Of a DNA stretch of 64,000 nt, positions 11,359 through 24,192 are shown piece by piece. The translations under genes were made by a program, and so were the position numbers. Every line of letters begins with the position of its first letter. The stretch's first letter is position 1. The stretch lies in NCBI GenBank assembly GCA_013399875.1, contig VXAZ01000289.1:393744-457743 (forward strand). The letters run 5' to 3'. The DNA comes from Gymnorhina tibicen (taxonomy: Eukaryota > Chordata > Aves > Passeriformes > Artamidae). The notes under the pieces are model-generated. The model was not told where the DNA came from. It saw only the letters and a program-made list of their open reading frames with translations, and ran no database searches.

Positions 11359-14300
11359 GTCAGTGCCCCATAGATGTGGTAAAATAATTGGTTCCTTAGT
11401 TTTATTGGAGTTTGCACCAAACCCCTAATAGTTAGTGCACACTAATGATAGTAATTTGGCTTGCGGTGGCTTGCTGTGTGTTGGTATGCAACAGGCACAA
11501 CCAAGAAACGTGGAGGTGTGGAGGGAAACAAGGCTAAGCTATAAAAGCTGTTCGACTGCAACACTGTCAGCACGCATCTGGTGCTCAGCGTCCTTCTTAA
11601 TTTAGGCATGAGAAATGTTAATAACAAATCAGGCAAACCAAGGTGGAATATTTGTGGGTTTTAGGAATCGCAGAGCTCTAACTCATCTTCTTTGAAGTCG
11701 CAACAGATGGATTCTTTCTTGCAGTCGATGCCACATGCATCCAAGCTGTGTTACGCAGGGATGGGGCGAGGGGCTCTGCAGTCAGTGGAGCAGTGCTGCT
11801 GCGGGGGAGGAGGAAGAGTGTCTCTGCAAGATCAGAGCACTCACTGGGGATCAGGTGTGTGGGACAGATCTGGACAGAATCAGAGTTGTGCTGCTGCTGT
11901 GGTACAGCAACACTAGCAAAGTTGTTTGGGTTTGCTTTGTCTTAAAATTGTATTTCTTGGCCAAAAAAAAGGTATCAAATGGAGGAATTATATATTGGAT
12001 CCTGGTCTCAGGAATGTCCTGGCCTTAATGTTTTAAGTATGCAATAATTGTTGTCCTCCTCCCCCCACCCCTGAATGGGGTAGATATATTTTTCTTTCGG
12101 ACTCTTCCAAGAGAACATCTGTAGATTTGGGTTCTGACATAGGTGTTTTTTAAATGTTAGCTTCTTCAGATTAATTTTTTTTCAAGATTGATATGTTTTT
12201 TCCGTTGCTTATTTTCCACAGCTGGGGACTTGTAATCATTGTTTCTGTCATCCTTTTGTGATTCTGCAGGCTCCTGCCCATACCTCTGCCTGCTTGCACA
12301 TACATATTCCCTGACTCATAGGACAGGTGCCACACAAAGTGCCCTTTCTCATTTATTTATTAGTATAAGGGAGTAAATTTCAAAATATAGTAGGATAAAA
12401 GGTTAGCTATAAATTATTGAAAGTGTTCTATTAACTTCAGAATAGTATGTAGATCATCTCAGTGGTGAGGTTAAACGAGGCATTCATTCAGTTTACAGCT
12501 TACTTCCAGCTTTCTTATTTTCCAAGTGAAGGATGGAAAGAAGGAGTCAGTGTCCTTTGACTTTACAGTGCATAACTTGCCCCTTTCATCTTTAATTGCA
12601 TTTTCATTCACTGTTTCACAGTTAGATGTTCAAGGGGAAGCTTTGTGGTAGGTGAGCAGCAGTGGTGAACCTCCTGAATGTTTTCCTGTTTCCTGTGTGT
12701 GTGGAGCACCTCAGGAGACATGCTGTTACCTGCTGTCTGTGAGGGAGAACAAGGCTGCCCAGCCGTCCTCCTTCCAGTCAGTCTGCAAAGCTGCTGTGCT
12801 CTGATGGAGTGGCTGGTGTGCACAGTCCTTTCCCTGTCAGTGGAGGGATTTCCTCTGCTTCTTGCACATCTTCTCACTCTTAGCAAGAGCACTGCAATGC
12901 ACAGGAAGGAGACGGGCTGCGGAGATGGGCTGTAGAGGACTCTGCATCCCACTGACCCCGAGCAAGGCAGCAACTTGGCAGTGCCAGGGCCACAGATGAA
13001 TTTTGGGGTTTCTTCAGTTCCAGTACTGGAGAATTTAGGAAAAGAAAGGGGGGAAAAAAGAGAATTGATTCAAGGATGAGGAAGCAAAAGTTTGCAGAAG
13101 GTTATGCTTGCTGACCAGTTCTCTCTTCCTTCACGTGCATGAGCTGCTTGGATTTAAAAACCGGCGTTGCATGATGAAAAAAAAAGGGCTGTAGGAACTT
13201 TATTGCTGTGCAACATCCAGCAGTACAATCTGTCAAATGGGGCCTGAAAAATAGATGTTATTGATAGTTTTGCTTGACACAGGCAAATAGGGCAGCCTCC
13301 TGCTTCCATAGCTTCGTGTGTAGGTAGCAGCCGCCGCAGGGGGACTTGTGTGGGCAGCGTGGAGGAGACACAGCACCCCACCTCCTCACTGATGTTCCCT
13401 GCTGCCTCTTCACCCAGGCCTCTGGCATCCACGGAAAGCATAGCTGCCGTGATCTTTTTCAGGCTGCTCCCTCCGAATAAAGGAACTGACACATCTGTGT
13501 GAGCGGAGTCTCATTGCAGAGGACAGATTTATTAATGAGACAGCTCTCCTCGGCAGATTACTGTCCAGTCATCTGTGGAAGCCTCTCTCCCTCTCCCTGA
13601 CAAGTGGACCGGCTGCTGCAGGGTGCCTCCGGTATCAGGTGCAAGCGCAGATGATTTCTGCTGAGCTGGTTCATCATGCACCCTTCCTCATCTGTTAAGC
13701 AGCACTGTTTGAGAGTTTGCCTCCATATGAGCATCTCATGTTTTGATAGGGGCTTCTCGCATGACATCAGATGCAATCATTCTGAATTGCCTTTCTCGGT
13801 TACTTCTCTACCGTAGCAATAGGGATCCCTGAATTAAAATCTCTCAGCAGTGTTCGTGATCCCAGTAATGAATCTTTACAAGCCCAAAGACTGGGGAACG
13901 CTTTCGGCAGAACAGCCTGGCAATTGCTTATGCTAAATCCGTTTCACAAGGGTGGCCAGGTGTGTTTTGCAGGCAGGCAGAAGCAGTTACAATGGATTAT
14001 TGGCATACCCAGGAATAGTAAGTGCTGTGTTTCCTATTAAAAATAAGAGAAACATTGGAGTCAGTTTTCAGGAAGAAAAGAAAGAAGGCAAATACATGGG
14101 TATTTAATTTATACATACTTAGGTATAGAGGGAGGTTTACTTTGGAAGAAAATCAACTACAATTTCTTCATAGGGAAATTAAAAAATGCCTGCAGGGGAT
14201 GCCACTGTCGCAGGTTTAGTGGCTGTGCATGTTTGCTGCACACAAGCCTGTGCATGGTCCCTGCAAAGAGCCCTGCCCAATCCCACCCCACCAGCCTGTG

Positions 14301-17300
14301 CCCACGAGGCTGCCCATGCCCAGCCTTTCAGAGGGCCCTCATTGAAGCATATAAATGAATTTGCATTTGCTTTGGGTTTTTTTCTCTTATAAGAAGGAAT
14401 GGAGAAAATATTTTTTTTTCCTTGCTTTTTTCACTCAGTCATAATTTTTTCCTGTTATACTGCCTGGGCCTCTGTACCTCTCTCTCTACCTGCTTTCCAA
14501 AAGCACTAGATAATGCCCTCCACCCACTCATAATCATCACCTTGAAATTTCAGCGGGTTTATCAATAAAGACATCACTATTCCCTCACCTGTCTCTAGAA
14601 TACCTTTTATTTTGAAATTAATGGGTCCTTCTCTTAGTTTGGGATTCCCACAACTCTGCACTTTGCTCTGGGGTCCATCTCACTTGGCAAGTCCAGTGGG
14701 ACTTGGCTTTTGCCAAAGTGTCATCCCAAAACAGAGCATCAGAGAAGACTGTTCAGGACATTTGCTGCTGCCTGGAAGGTCAGGAGCTGGGGAGCAGTTG
14801 CTGCACAGGCAAACATTTTCTCCAGCATCAAAACCTGTCCAAAATGTTGTTTTTACCTGGATTGTTTCAGTGATCCAGTTTACAATGGCATCATGCAGGC
14901 AGCAGTGTTGGCAGGGTTGGGCATGGGGTGGAGAAAGGCTCAGCACGAGCAGGGCAGGAACTTCTTAAGCTGGTGTCATAGTCTGAAAAACTTATCTAAA
15001 CTGCATCTTCTGAAAGAGATTTCAACGTGTCATTTATCAGGGTGCCTCTGGGCTCTGTAGCAGAGCTGTACTGGACTCACATTGACTTGTTTGGAAATTA
15101 CATGTGAAATACTTGACAGATAGGTTAAAGTCACTCATTTTCCACTAGTATCATCTAGGTCCCACATCTTCTCACTGCAGAGTACACAAGCTGCAAATAG
15201 CAAAGCCATGTAATGTTCACACTTGATGATTAACATCTCTGATGAAAAAAAAATCTTAGGAAACCTAACAAAATGTCTGTTAGTCTTTCATTAGTCCATA
15301 TCAGCTTGGACTATTTGCCAATTTGTTAATTGGTATTCAACCTGTTTCTGTGTACAATTCATACCAAAGACAAATAGGTCTGAGGGTGACTTCATGTTTA
15401 CAACACCATCTTAAAGTGAAAATAGGTAGTCAAAGATGTCCATTTGGATGGAGTTTTGAATCAGAGAGTTCTGTACTGTTTGCCACAAAGAAGATTATTT
15501 CTGTTTTCTGCCAGAAATCTTCTGCCCGTGGAAGCTGAGTTGGTGGATCTCTTACCTGAGGACATTGACTGCCTCAGGACCATAGCTGCACTCCCTTCTC
15601 TCTTATTTTCATAAATGAGGTCTTAGGGATAGGGCTGCCAGGTTTCTTACACAGAGCTAAGGTGGGGCTGTCTGCCTTTAAAAAATCTAAAGGAAATTCA
15701 AGAGCAGCACATTCTTCTGCTCCATTTCTAGTAGGCTAGTGGTTAAGGTGGTGGCACTTGTAACATTTAAATGTTGTTTCTGCCAGCCCAAGTTTTGAAA
15801 GGTGGTTTTGTGACTAGGCAACACCACACATGCCAAGTTTAGTCTTTGAACAAAAATATCTATGTAGAAAATGTATTTTGTGGGGAACAGGGATCCCTTC
15901 AACTCCAAGGAGGGCCTGCCCTGAGCAGGCTCCTCAATGGCTGGGGAACACATCAGTGGCACAGGAGCAAACTCTGTGCTCGTGGCTGCTGGGGAGGAGG
16001 AGAGGGGAAAGCTGGGCAAACCCCCTTGGGACTGCCCCCCATGAGGTCCCCTGAAGCTCATCAAAGCTCGTTGCATACAGGGGCCAGTCCTGGGCTTGCA
16101 GGGATGCTGTGGCTTTTGCTGCGTGAAGACAGCAGGAGCTGACACGCAAACACAATGAGTTGCTCCCTCCTTCTGGGAGTAGGGCTTTTCTGTTCTGGTA
16201 TGTTTTTAATCTGGGTTTATTGTTTGGGGTTTTATTAACCCAGAGAAAAGATCTGTAAAAAACAGGATTGCCTCCACAGGCTTGTGTTGTGAGTGTAAAG
16301 CAGCTGAAGCCAGGACAGTGGTCTTACCCTGTGGTTTGGGTGTTCTTCTGTTGGTGTTTTATATAGCTGTATTTTTTAGTACCTCATGCTATGTCATGTG
16401 ATTCAGCAGCAATAATTAGGCAGAAACTTGCTGTCCCTGCAGATGCTAAGATTACAGGATGACATACTCTCACCAGATGACAGCACAAACTGATATTTTT
16501 AGAACAGCCCGCATCAACTGGTCTCCCCAGTGCTTTCCTCCTTGGATCAGCAGTGCACAGGTTTTGTTACAGAATGAGTCTTTGCAAACCGTCTTTCTCA
16601 TGTGAATGAGCCATAATGATTGTTTAGAGCTGCAGATCAGTGTTGGTCCCTCGATATGTGGTTTGCCTGATTGCTGGGCTGGTTACAGGTGGCTTTTCTT
16701 TGTTCATTCCTTCCTTTGAGCCAGACTTTTAAATAGCCCCCATGAAAGCATATTTTCTTGAAGAAGTGCGTAGTAAGAGCTCCTTTTTAGGAACATAGCG
16801 TCATGCAGCTGAGGAAAGGTCAGGATCTTTTTTTCATAGCAATTGGGCACTCAGCCTAGGTGATGACCTGACAGCTGGAGAGGTTTAAGTCTTATGTTGA
16901 TGACAGCCAAAAAGCACAGGTACAGCGTGGGCAGTGGGAGCGCATGTTTGAGTAGTAATGTGTGCCGATAGCCAGCCTTTCTGTCCTGGCCTGGGGGAGG
17001 GGGATGAAGGAAGGAGCCACCCTGGGCTCCTGGTCCTGATCATGAAGGATCTCCAGCAGGATGTTCCCATCAGCACTGGCCCCGATCAAGTCCCTAGTGG
17101 TGTGTGGGGATGCTGACCCCATTAAATCAGGTACCTGTGGCTGGGTGGTGGGAATGCCCTGCTCTGGTCCAGTCTGCTGGAGCTGTTTAATCAGCTTTTC
17201 CACTGAGATTACTGCACAGGGTGGCAGTTATTGGAGTCTGGCAGGGGGGACATCTGCTGAGCAGTAATCGGACAGGGACGCAGCTCGGCTAACGGAAGCT

Positions 17301-18379
17301 GCCGTGCAGCCATGGCTGTCTGCCATTACTCCAGGAAAAAGGCCACTTTTCCCAGATGATGCTGTAGAGAATGGCTTGTGTTCATGCACTTCTGCAGCTG
17401 AGCTGAATGTCTTGCTCATTGTTTTTCCCTTGCACTGCCTACATCCTACATCTCCTGGCTTTTGTAGGTAATTCATTCCGTACACATGTAGATAAAATCT
17501 GGTTCTGAGGTAGGACCTTTCCTCTCTTGCCTTTTCTGCCACTTGTAAGTCATGATAGAAGATGTCCTGCCTTTTATCAACGAGGTATTGGCCTGTCATT
17601 TTCAACTTACTGCAGAGGAAAATGAGAAGATTCCCTAGCAGGGAGAATGTTTTTAAAATAGGCTTCCTGGCAAAGAAAAAGAAGCTCTCTATGAACGCAT
17701 TCAGAATAACAGGTACATAGCATGTTTCCATAGCACTATAAACCCGTAATTCAGGATGTTTCTAGCCATGCAGGTACCTTTCACTCCAAAATGTGACCCT
17801 TTTTCTTCAGATTCAAAAATGCAAGCAAATCCTTCTCTGGTCTTGCACAGGTGCAGTAGTACACATCCTTTTGTGATCCACAGTAGACATCTCCTTCCCA
17901 GTGCTCCTGAGTGCCTAAAGAAAACACAGTTATTCCAGCTGATGGGCTTTACATCTAACAAAAGATGTATTTTGCAAGTAGTTTTGGCCTTCTTCCTCTA
18001 GTCCAGCAGCATCCTGACTAAAAAGGGCTGTGTTGAACACCCAAACTGATGTCTCTCAGTCAGTGGCAGGATTTCCACTCCTTGGGCTCCTGAACAAAAT
18101 GCAGGGGATAAAATTGATCAAAAGGTTGTCAAGTAAGAAACCTGATGACCTTATGGAGAGAAGTTGTCCTGTATCTAAGCTCTCCTGTGTTGGCCAGGGC
18201 AGAGGATTAAACCCAGCCAGATGTGATGGTTCTCAAGAGCAATTGTGTATCAACAGTGCTTGGGCTCAGAGTTTGCTTTTCAACTGTAAAATGGGTAGAA
18301 GGGACCTTACCCACCTTTGTGGGTAAAATGAACTGCCCGGAGGAGTAGTGGATTCTCCCGTGCTGGAAATATTCCATAC

Positions 18380-18483
18380 TTGACGGGATCCTCAATAACC
18401 TAACCTAAGATCCTGCCTTGAACAGAAAGGTGGACCAGAATATGCTGATCCCTTCCAGCCTGGACTTTTCTATGGTTCTGTAG
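18380..18483 (+). mobile_element. Old CR1 3'-end fragment
   Basis: The stretch resembles a diverged CR1 tail: a block ending CCCTTCCAGCCTGGACTTTT followed by CTATGGTTCTGTAG, in the order found in clearer copies here. It is short and degraded, and the 5' limit is approximate. Confidence 0.6.
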
Positions 18484-20016
18484 ACCAGTGGGAAATCAGA
18501 ATAGCCTGCTTATAAATAGTTGTGGCAGCTCACTACAGTTCTGGCCTTCTTCCCCAGGGAGCTGATATAGGATGAGAGAATGATCTGCTGTCTTAAGTTA
18601 CTTTTACTTCCAAAATACTTGGTTGTCTCCTATAGTTTGCAGTGTTTCTTGGAAGAAGAGCAGCAACAGAAGGAAAAGAGACACTTGTGCTTTACGTGCT
18701 TATGCAGCTACAAGCACTGCAACATTTTAGCTCCCATAAGTCCTGGTCCCGTGCTGGCATTCTTCCTCTTTCCATCCTCTATTACTCTCTGCCCCCAATT
18801 CTGAGCTGGGAAAGATCTATTTTTACAAGTAGAATTTAAGGAGAAAAAGCGAAGTTGCAACATGCCTGAAAGTTCAGGAAATAAAGCCACATTAAGTTGC
18901 CAACTCTTTTTTTTGTTGTTGGGCTTTGTCCCCTGACCTCAGTGTTGTCCCTCAGCACAGGGCCATCCTAGTGCAGCGTGTGCTAAGCCTGTAGGGTGTC
19001 ACTGTGGCACACCTGCTGTGACATTGGGATTTCCAATTTTTATTGTGCTTGAAATAAAAATCTCATGCTGTAATTTTGTCGCTACAGAAAGACTGGCCAC
19101 AGTTATCTTCCTTACTTGTTTTTCAACAAATTCTGTGTATTTTTCAGTCTTTAGCTGTGAAACCTCGGGCAGAATATTAACTTGCAACCACACATAATCA
19201 AGTATTGCTTTTCGAGCCTACCCCCACTTTGGAATAGAAGCTCTGTTGCTGGAGGCGATGACAAATCGAAGGGCAGAGGCACCAGAACGAATGCACATCT
19301 GTCACTAAAGGACACAAGTTTCCTTGGAAATGTTTGCATCCCAAGTATCTAGACAGTAAAAGTAGTTACTGGGAGTTCCTGTCTCTGGAGAGTTGTTGCA
19401 AAGTGGTACCCAGGGAGAACACTTCTTTTACAGACTTCTAAATGGTGATATTTTCCAAGATGATATCCACTCAACAAGCCTTCCAGCCAAATCAGGAGAC
19501 CCATGTTAGGCTGCCATACAGAGGAGCTGTGTGTTGGTAGTGCAGATTCTCATACCATAATTGTGTAAAGGAGCATACAGCTTTTCTTCCAGCAGAAAAC
19601 TTCATGTGCTGATGGCTGTGTTGGCTCACTGATAAACCAGGGCATGTTATCTATGCCCTGCTCTGGGGAGCATCACTGTGTCACCCTTCTGTTCTGAAGA
19701 AATTTCCAGTGCTGCATAATTGGTGCCACTGGGGATCAAAGGGAGAAAGCAATAGGTGGCAAATGATTCTTCAGAGCTGCTCTGATGGTGCACAAGCTGT
19801 CATGGGGCTTGGGAGATGGCCGTCAGGTTAAGTGGTGGAATGATGTGAGACAGAGGTGAAGAAATGTTGTTGCTGGAGGGAAATTAGAACCAGTCGGCTT
19901 GGCCACAGAGTAAAATAAGAGTAGCATTTGTAACTGGTCAATAGCAAGGTAAAGGATGGGAGGGCAGAGAATCGGGCAGAAGGAAGGGGCATCTCATCTC
20001 CTGCGTGACTGTTTGC

Positions 20017-20311
20017 AAAGCTTTTAGCAGGGCCGGTTGCAATAGGACAAGGGGTAGTGGTTTTAAACCAGAAGAGGGTAGATTTAGATAAAATTTAAGG
20101 AAGAAGTTTTTGGCAATGAGGGTGGTAAAACACCACAACAGGTTGCCCAGTGAGGTGGTGGATGACCCATCCTTGGAAGTGTTCAAGACCAGGTAGGATG
20201 GGGCTCTGAGCAACCTGATCTAATTGAAGATGTTCTTGCTCACTTCAGGGGGATTGGACTAGACAATCTTTAAGGTCCCTTCTTGCCCAAATCATACTAT
20301 GGTTCTGTGAT
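20017..20311 (+). mobile_element. CR1 LINE 3' end, truncated
   Basis: It runs from a GGACAAGGGG-type block through AACAGGTTGCCCAG and AGGTCCCTTC to TACTATGGTTCTGTGAT. The same order of blocks appears in the copies at 43.5 and 52.4 kb. Sense orientation, inside the FOXO3 3'UTR intron. It is diverged and lacks the ORF2 region. Confidence 0.88.
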
Positions 20312-20493
20312 AAATGGAGATGTAACTGGAGCACTTGTTTCCCTGCCTTGATACGGGGCAGCAGGCCGCTAACTCAATGTAAACAGGCTTTTTGTGGTGA
20401 GACAAAAAGCAAGACTGTGGGTCTGTTACAGACTTTAACAGAGTGATTTGAAGGCAGGCAGGTTAAGACTTTGATCTACCTCTTGAATTTGAT

Positions 20494-20514
20494 TTTTGAA
20501 TTTTGAATTTTGAA
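20494..20514. repeat. Three tandem TTTTGAA units
   Basis: Exact 7-bp copies lie at 20494-20500, 20501-20507 and 20508-20514, with a partial copy just upstream. A small tandem repeat, probably from slippage. Confidence 0.8.
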
Positions 20515-20577
20515 TCCATTTGCAAAGTCCATGTAAGCACAGCTGTGAAAATGGAGCATGGTTTGGTTCTGCTATAT

Positions 20578-20600
20578 GATGCACACCTCAGGTGTGCATC
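20578..20600. promoter_or_regulatory. 23-bp palindrome, T-box/E-box-like
   Basis: GATGCACACCT, one central C, then AGGTGTGCATC: eleven perfectly paired bases on each side. The core combines the T-box half site AGGTGTG in inverted orientation with CACCT/AGGTG motifs of the ZEB/Snail type. Protein binding is inferred from motif shape only. Confidence 0.35.
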
Positions 20601-21139
20601 TCTCTCCAAAATGTTGGCACTGTCTGAAGTACAGGTCCCTCCAGAAAAAATATCAGGCAGTGCCACTTCCACAAAAGATGCTCATCTTCATCCATCCTCC
20701 AGATTTTTTCTTGTCACTTGGTTTCATAGTATAATATTTCACATAGATTTTTAATTTAAATGTTTAGCAATACTCTAGTACCTTATCGGGAGGTTTTTTT
20801 AATCAATAGCTTTATTCAAAGTCAGCAAGACTTCTCACACGTGCCACAGTTAAGCCCACACTCAGCATAACTGGCGGCTGCCTGAGAGAGAGCTGACTTG
20901 CTGGGCTATGGCATTTGGGACCCGAGCCTTGCCTTCAGAGGATGTTGCACTTTGGGCAGTCACTCATTTCCAGCCCCCTCTGGTGCTCAGGCATTAAGAA
21001 GTAGAGAAATGGGCTTGCACTTGTTTGAGCTGCATTTGAGCCACTAGCCAGGTTTTACTGGGGGCTACCAGGCCTGTGTGGGTATCTTCTGCTGACCTTG
21101 TTACGGCCATCGGGGCACACCAAATGGAGTCATTGCCAG

Positions 21140-21490
21140 GCAGTCACATTAACGAACGGCCAGCGTTAATTTGCCCTTTGAAAATAAAGAAATCAATATG
21201 TTGATCCAGTCGGAAATCCCTTTATTCACAAAACAGTCTACCCCAAACCCTTCTACATAATTAAGGCTAAAGCCAAATTTTGTTTGGGTGAAATGCACAA
21301 TCTGTCTGCTCCCTAAGCTGTGCTGAATGAAGTTCTCCCCTAATGGCGCAGGGAGCAGCTGTCACGCTGTTGCTCTAATAACCATGAGACAAAATGATTA
21401 AATTTCCATCAATCATTTAGCATTATCAGAATAGGTCATTTTAATAAATTGTTATCATAGGATCAGTGCCTGGCACGTAAGACAGGAGAC
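21140..21490. promoter_or_regulatory. Candidate conserved non-coding element in the FOXO3 3'UTR intron
   Basis: A non-repetitive A/T-rich block with dense homeobox-type cores (TAAT, ATTA), ATCAATCATTTAG, a TAGGTCA nuclear-receptor-type half site and CTCTAATAACCATGAG. Its texture differs from the surrounding neutral-looking intron and resembles developmental enhancers. No conservation data were available. Confidence 0.3.
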
Positions 21491-22672
21491 AGTCTTTGAG
21501 TGATCCTCCTTGCAGGAGATGCCTGTCTTGATTAAACTAGCCGTTCCACTAAATCCACCATTTTTTGTGAGGGTGCCTGCTAGCAGGGTCTTTTGAAAGT
21601 AAAGACATTCCTGTCATCAACTCAATGGCTTTTTGGTTTCAGCCTATGTCCCTTTGTTCTTGCACTGTATAAAATCATCAATCTTTCGTCTTGGGGAAAA
21701 TCCTCAAAAGGTAGTAAGTGGTGTGAGGGGACTAAGCCCTGTTTTCAGAAGCCATTTCAGAGCTAGAAGCTACATGCCCAGCAACACGGATGTCTACCAA
21801 GTGGACTTTCTGAAGATGTGAGAGGATTTCATGGGAATGTTTAAGTGTACATACTTTCCAAAACCCTATGTGATGCTTGCCTATACCTTTAAGCCACTGG
21901 GTACCTTTAAAACCGTGTCCCCTTGGCCCCCTTGGTTGAAATGTTCATCTGTTTTCAGTGTTTTACCTACTTACCATGTCCCTTCATAGTCATCTCCATG
22001 CTGTATCGAAGGTGTCTTCCCCATGCTTCTCTCTCCGCAGAGAAGTGTCTTGGCTACAGAGTAAGATGGACCCTAACCCAGTTTTAAAGCCAGGTGGACC
22101 CTGTCTGTTGCTGCTGTGTTGTGTGAGCACGAAAATGGAAAACTCCAAAGTCCACACTGAAATTCGTGGCTCCTTACTGTTTGTCTTGAGCAGCCTCTTG
22201 GTCTGTCCTTCAAGGGTGGTGGTGGATGTCAAACACTTACGGAAGATTTATTCAACTTTTTGGTGATGCTGAGAAAGGGTGATAGTGAAAAATGAAGAAA
22301 AGCTGGAGGATCCTGCATTGCTTCTACCTGGAAATACGCTTAACAAATAGACAGTGCAGTGGGTTTCTGTAAATCAGACTTGACCATCATTTTTCATTGA
22401 AGAGAGGGTTTTTTCTGTCCTGTTTGGGAGCAGCTAAACTAGCAAAGAAGCACATGAACCTTGTCAAGGGAAAAGTATTATCAGACAGGGTCAACTTATT
22501 CCTTGCTATATTTTTGAGGCTCCTGGGTGCAAACGTATCTGAATTCCTCCTCAGTGTAAGCTGTTGTTTTGTTTGGAGGTTTGCTTGGTTGCTTTTTTTG
22601 TTGTTGGTTTTTTTTCTACGTGCAGTAATCTCACTCTCTTTTCTTCTTTTCTTCTTCCTCTCCAGGCCCTCA

Positions 22673-22680
22673 AACTGACA
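22673..22680 (+). promoter_or_regulatory. miR-223-type seed match (8mer)
   Basis: AACTGACA matches the miR-223 seed plus the A opposite position 1. It lies 8 nt into the terminal exon, next to the splice junction. The match is seen in sequence; that it acts as a target site is inferred. Confidence 0.45.
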
Positions 22681-22702
22681 CGAGATGTAGAGAGAGAACC
22701 CT

Positions 22703-22710
22703 TTGCCAAA
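22703..22710 (+). promoter_or_regulatory. miR-182-type seed match (8mer)
   Basis: TTGCCAAA matches the miR-182 seed with the flanking A. FOXO3 is an established miR-182 target in mammals, and the surrounding 3'UTR sequence looks conserved with the mammalian one. Confidence 0.5.
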
Positions 22711-23962
22711 TCTGCTGTCAGCAAGTGGACAGTGATACTGTTTACAGCTTACGACCTTTGTGAACCCTGCATTATTTTCCTAATGAAGCAGACTGTTAAT
22801 AGGCCCCTTACTGGAGTGAAGAACCTACCTTTTTTCCCCCCTCTTTTTCTTTTATTTTTTTTTCTCTTTTTGTTGGAAATTGAACTCATTTTGAAGTATG
22901 CAAAATCTTCCTTTTCTGGGATGGCCAAGCACCTGCTGTGGAGACAATGTTCAGCACCATCCTGTTGAGAACACACTGTGTAGCCTTTACAGTAGTTACT
23001 TGTCAATGAGTATGTGGTGTTTCAATATATTAATGGTTTATGGGATGTTTTAAGTTGGCTTTTCTTTTTGGAGGTTTTCCCCATCTGCCCACCCTCCCCT
23101 GTACAACCTCCAGTTTGATTTCCGTGGATTTTTAACCATTTTTGCTTTCTCTCCCTGGGGAATCTGAGGCACTGTGCACATGCAAGGAAATGACCGTAAC
23201 CCAACACTGCTCAGGTGTCAGGGTTTTCTGAATATACAGCATTTGTTAGTCCTGTCAACCATCTGAATTCCAGAGAGAGGATGTGCGTGACCTCTTTGTT
23301 TGTTGGGTTGGTTGGTTTGTTTCTTTCTTATTCTTCCCTTAAATTTAATGGTACACCCCTGTTTTCCATAAGGGTCAACCCAGCGTTGGTTGCAGAACAA
23401 GGGAAGCCGGCGAGTTTGCCTCTTGGCTCATGAGGACGGACTGACAGCGGGTGCCATTGCCCTCACATGCACCGAGGCAGGAGCCCCTTTCCTGCCCACT
23501 GGAGCAGGCTCCCCTCCTGCCTTAGGTTAGCAAAGCTGCCCCCGGTACTGCAGTGAGCTGGTAAGGAGTTACGGGCTGAGCTGCCACACAAGGTGAACGT
23601 AGTCACCTGTAGAGATGTGTTTGAAAACGGAGAAATTAAAGGGAAACCTAGCGGCTGGGCATCGGCAGGTGACTTGCAGTGACAATGCCAGGAGCTGAGG
23701 CACAGGTCACTGCAGCGTGTGTTACAGCTTCAGTGATCCTGTTTATTTTTGTTGTTGTTGTTTTGGACATATCCTTGATGATTTTTTCCGTCTCATTATG
23801 TATAATCCATTGTGGCAGAAGAAGCAGGAGTGGGAATGGCAAGGTGACAGTATCGTACAAATGGCTTTTCATATGAGCGTAGATTGTAGCAGGATAAATG
23901 ACACTGAAAGACAAGGCAGTTTCATATATTTTGCTTCTAAGATTTTCTTTTGTAAAATGAAT

Positions 23963-23985
23963 AATAAATAATAATAATGAATAAA
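23963..23985 (+). terminator. FOXO3: Possible proximal polyadenylation signals of FOXO3
   Basis: AATAAA occurs at 23963-23968 and again at 23980-23985 in an AATAAT-rich stretch. Use here would give a 3'UTR exon of about 1.3 kb instead of 4.15 kb. The local base composition makes chance hexamers likely. Confidence 0.3.
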
Positions 23986-24185
23986 AGGTATGGTGCTGTA
24001 TAGATCCTCTCTATAATCTGGAAAGTTTGATTACTTTTTCTTAGTATCTTGGGGGGGAGGGATACAAAAAAAGAGGGGAAAACACCAGTGGTACATAGGA
24101 ACTCGGTATGAAGAGGTTCTGAATAGGACAGTGTATACATAATTCTCCAAAGCGATATATGAAGTTTTTTTTTCCTTTGCATAAA

Positions 24186-24192
24186 AGCATTA
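24186..24192 (+). promoter_or_regulatory. miR-155-type seed match (7mer)
   Basis: AGCATTA matches positions 2-8 of miR-155. FOXO3 is a reported miR-155 target in mammals. It would be lost if the proximal polyadenylation cluster at about 23.97 kb were used. Confidence 0.35.

Larger units (their letters stand above)
11359..22665 (+). other. FOXO3: FOXO3 3'UTR intron (about 11.3 kb)
   Basis: The boundaries are the GTCAGT donor at 11359 and a pyrimidine-rich acceptor, TTCTTCCTCTCCAG, ending at 22665. No coding exon is visible inside. It contains two CR1 pieces (18380-18483, 20017-20311), a triple TTTTGAA repeat, a 23-bp palindrome at 20578-20600 and an A/T-rich block at about 21.14-21.49 kb that looks like conserved non-coding DNA. 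The remaining sequence shows nothing I can name. Confidence 0.88.
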
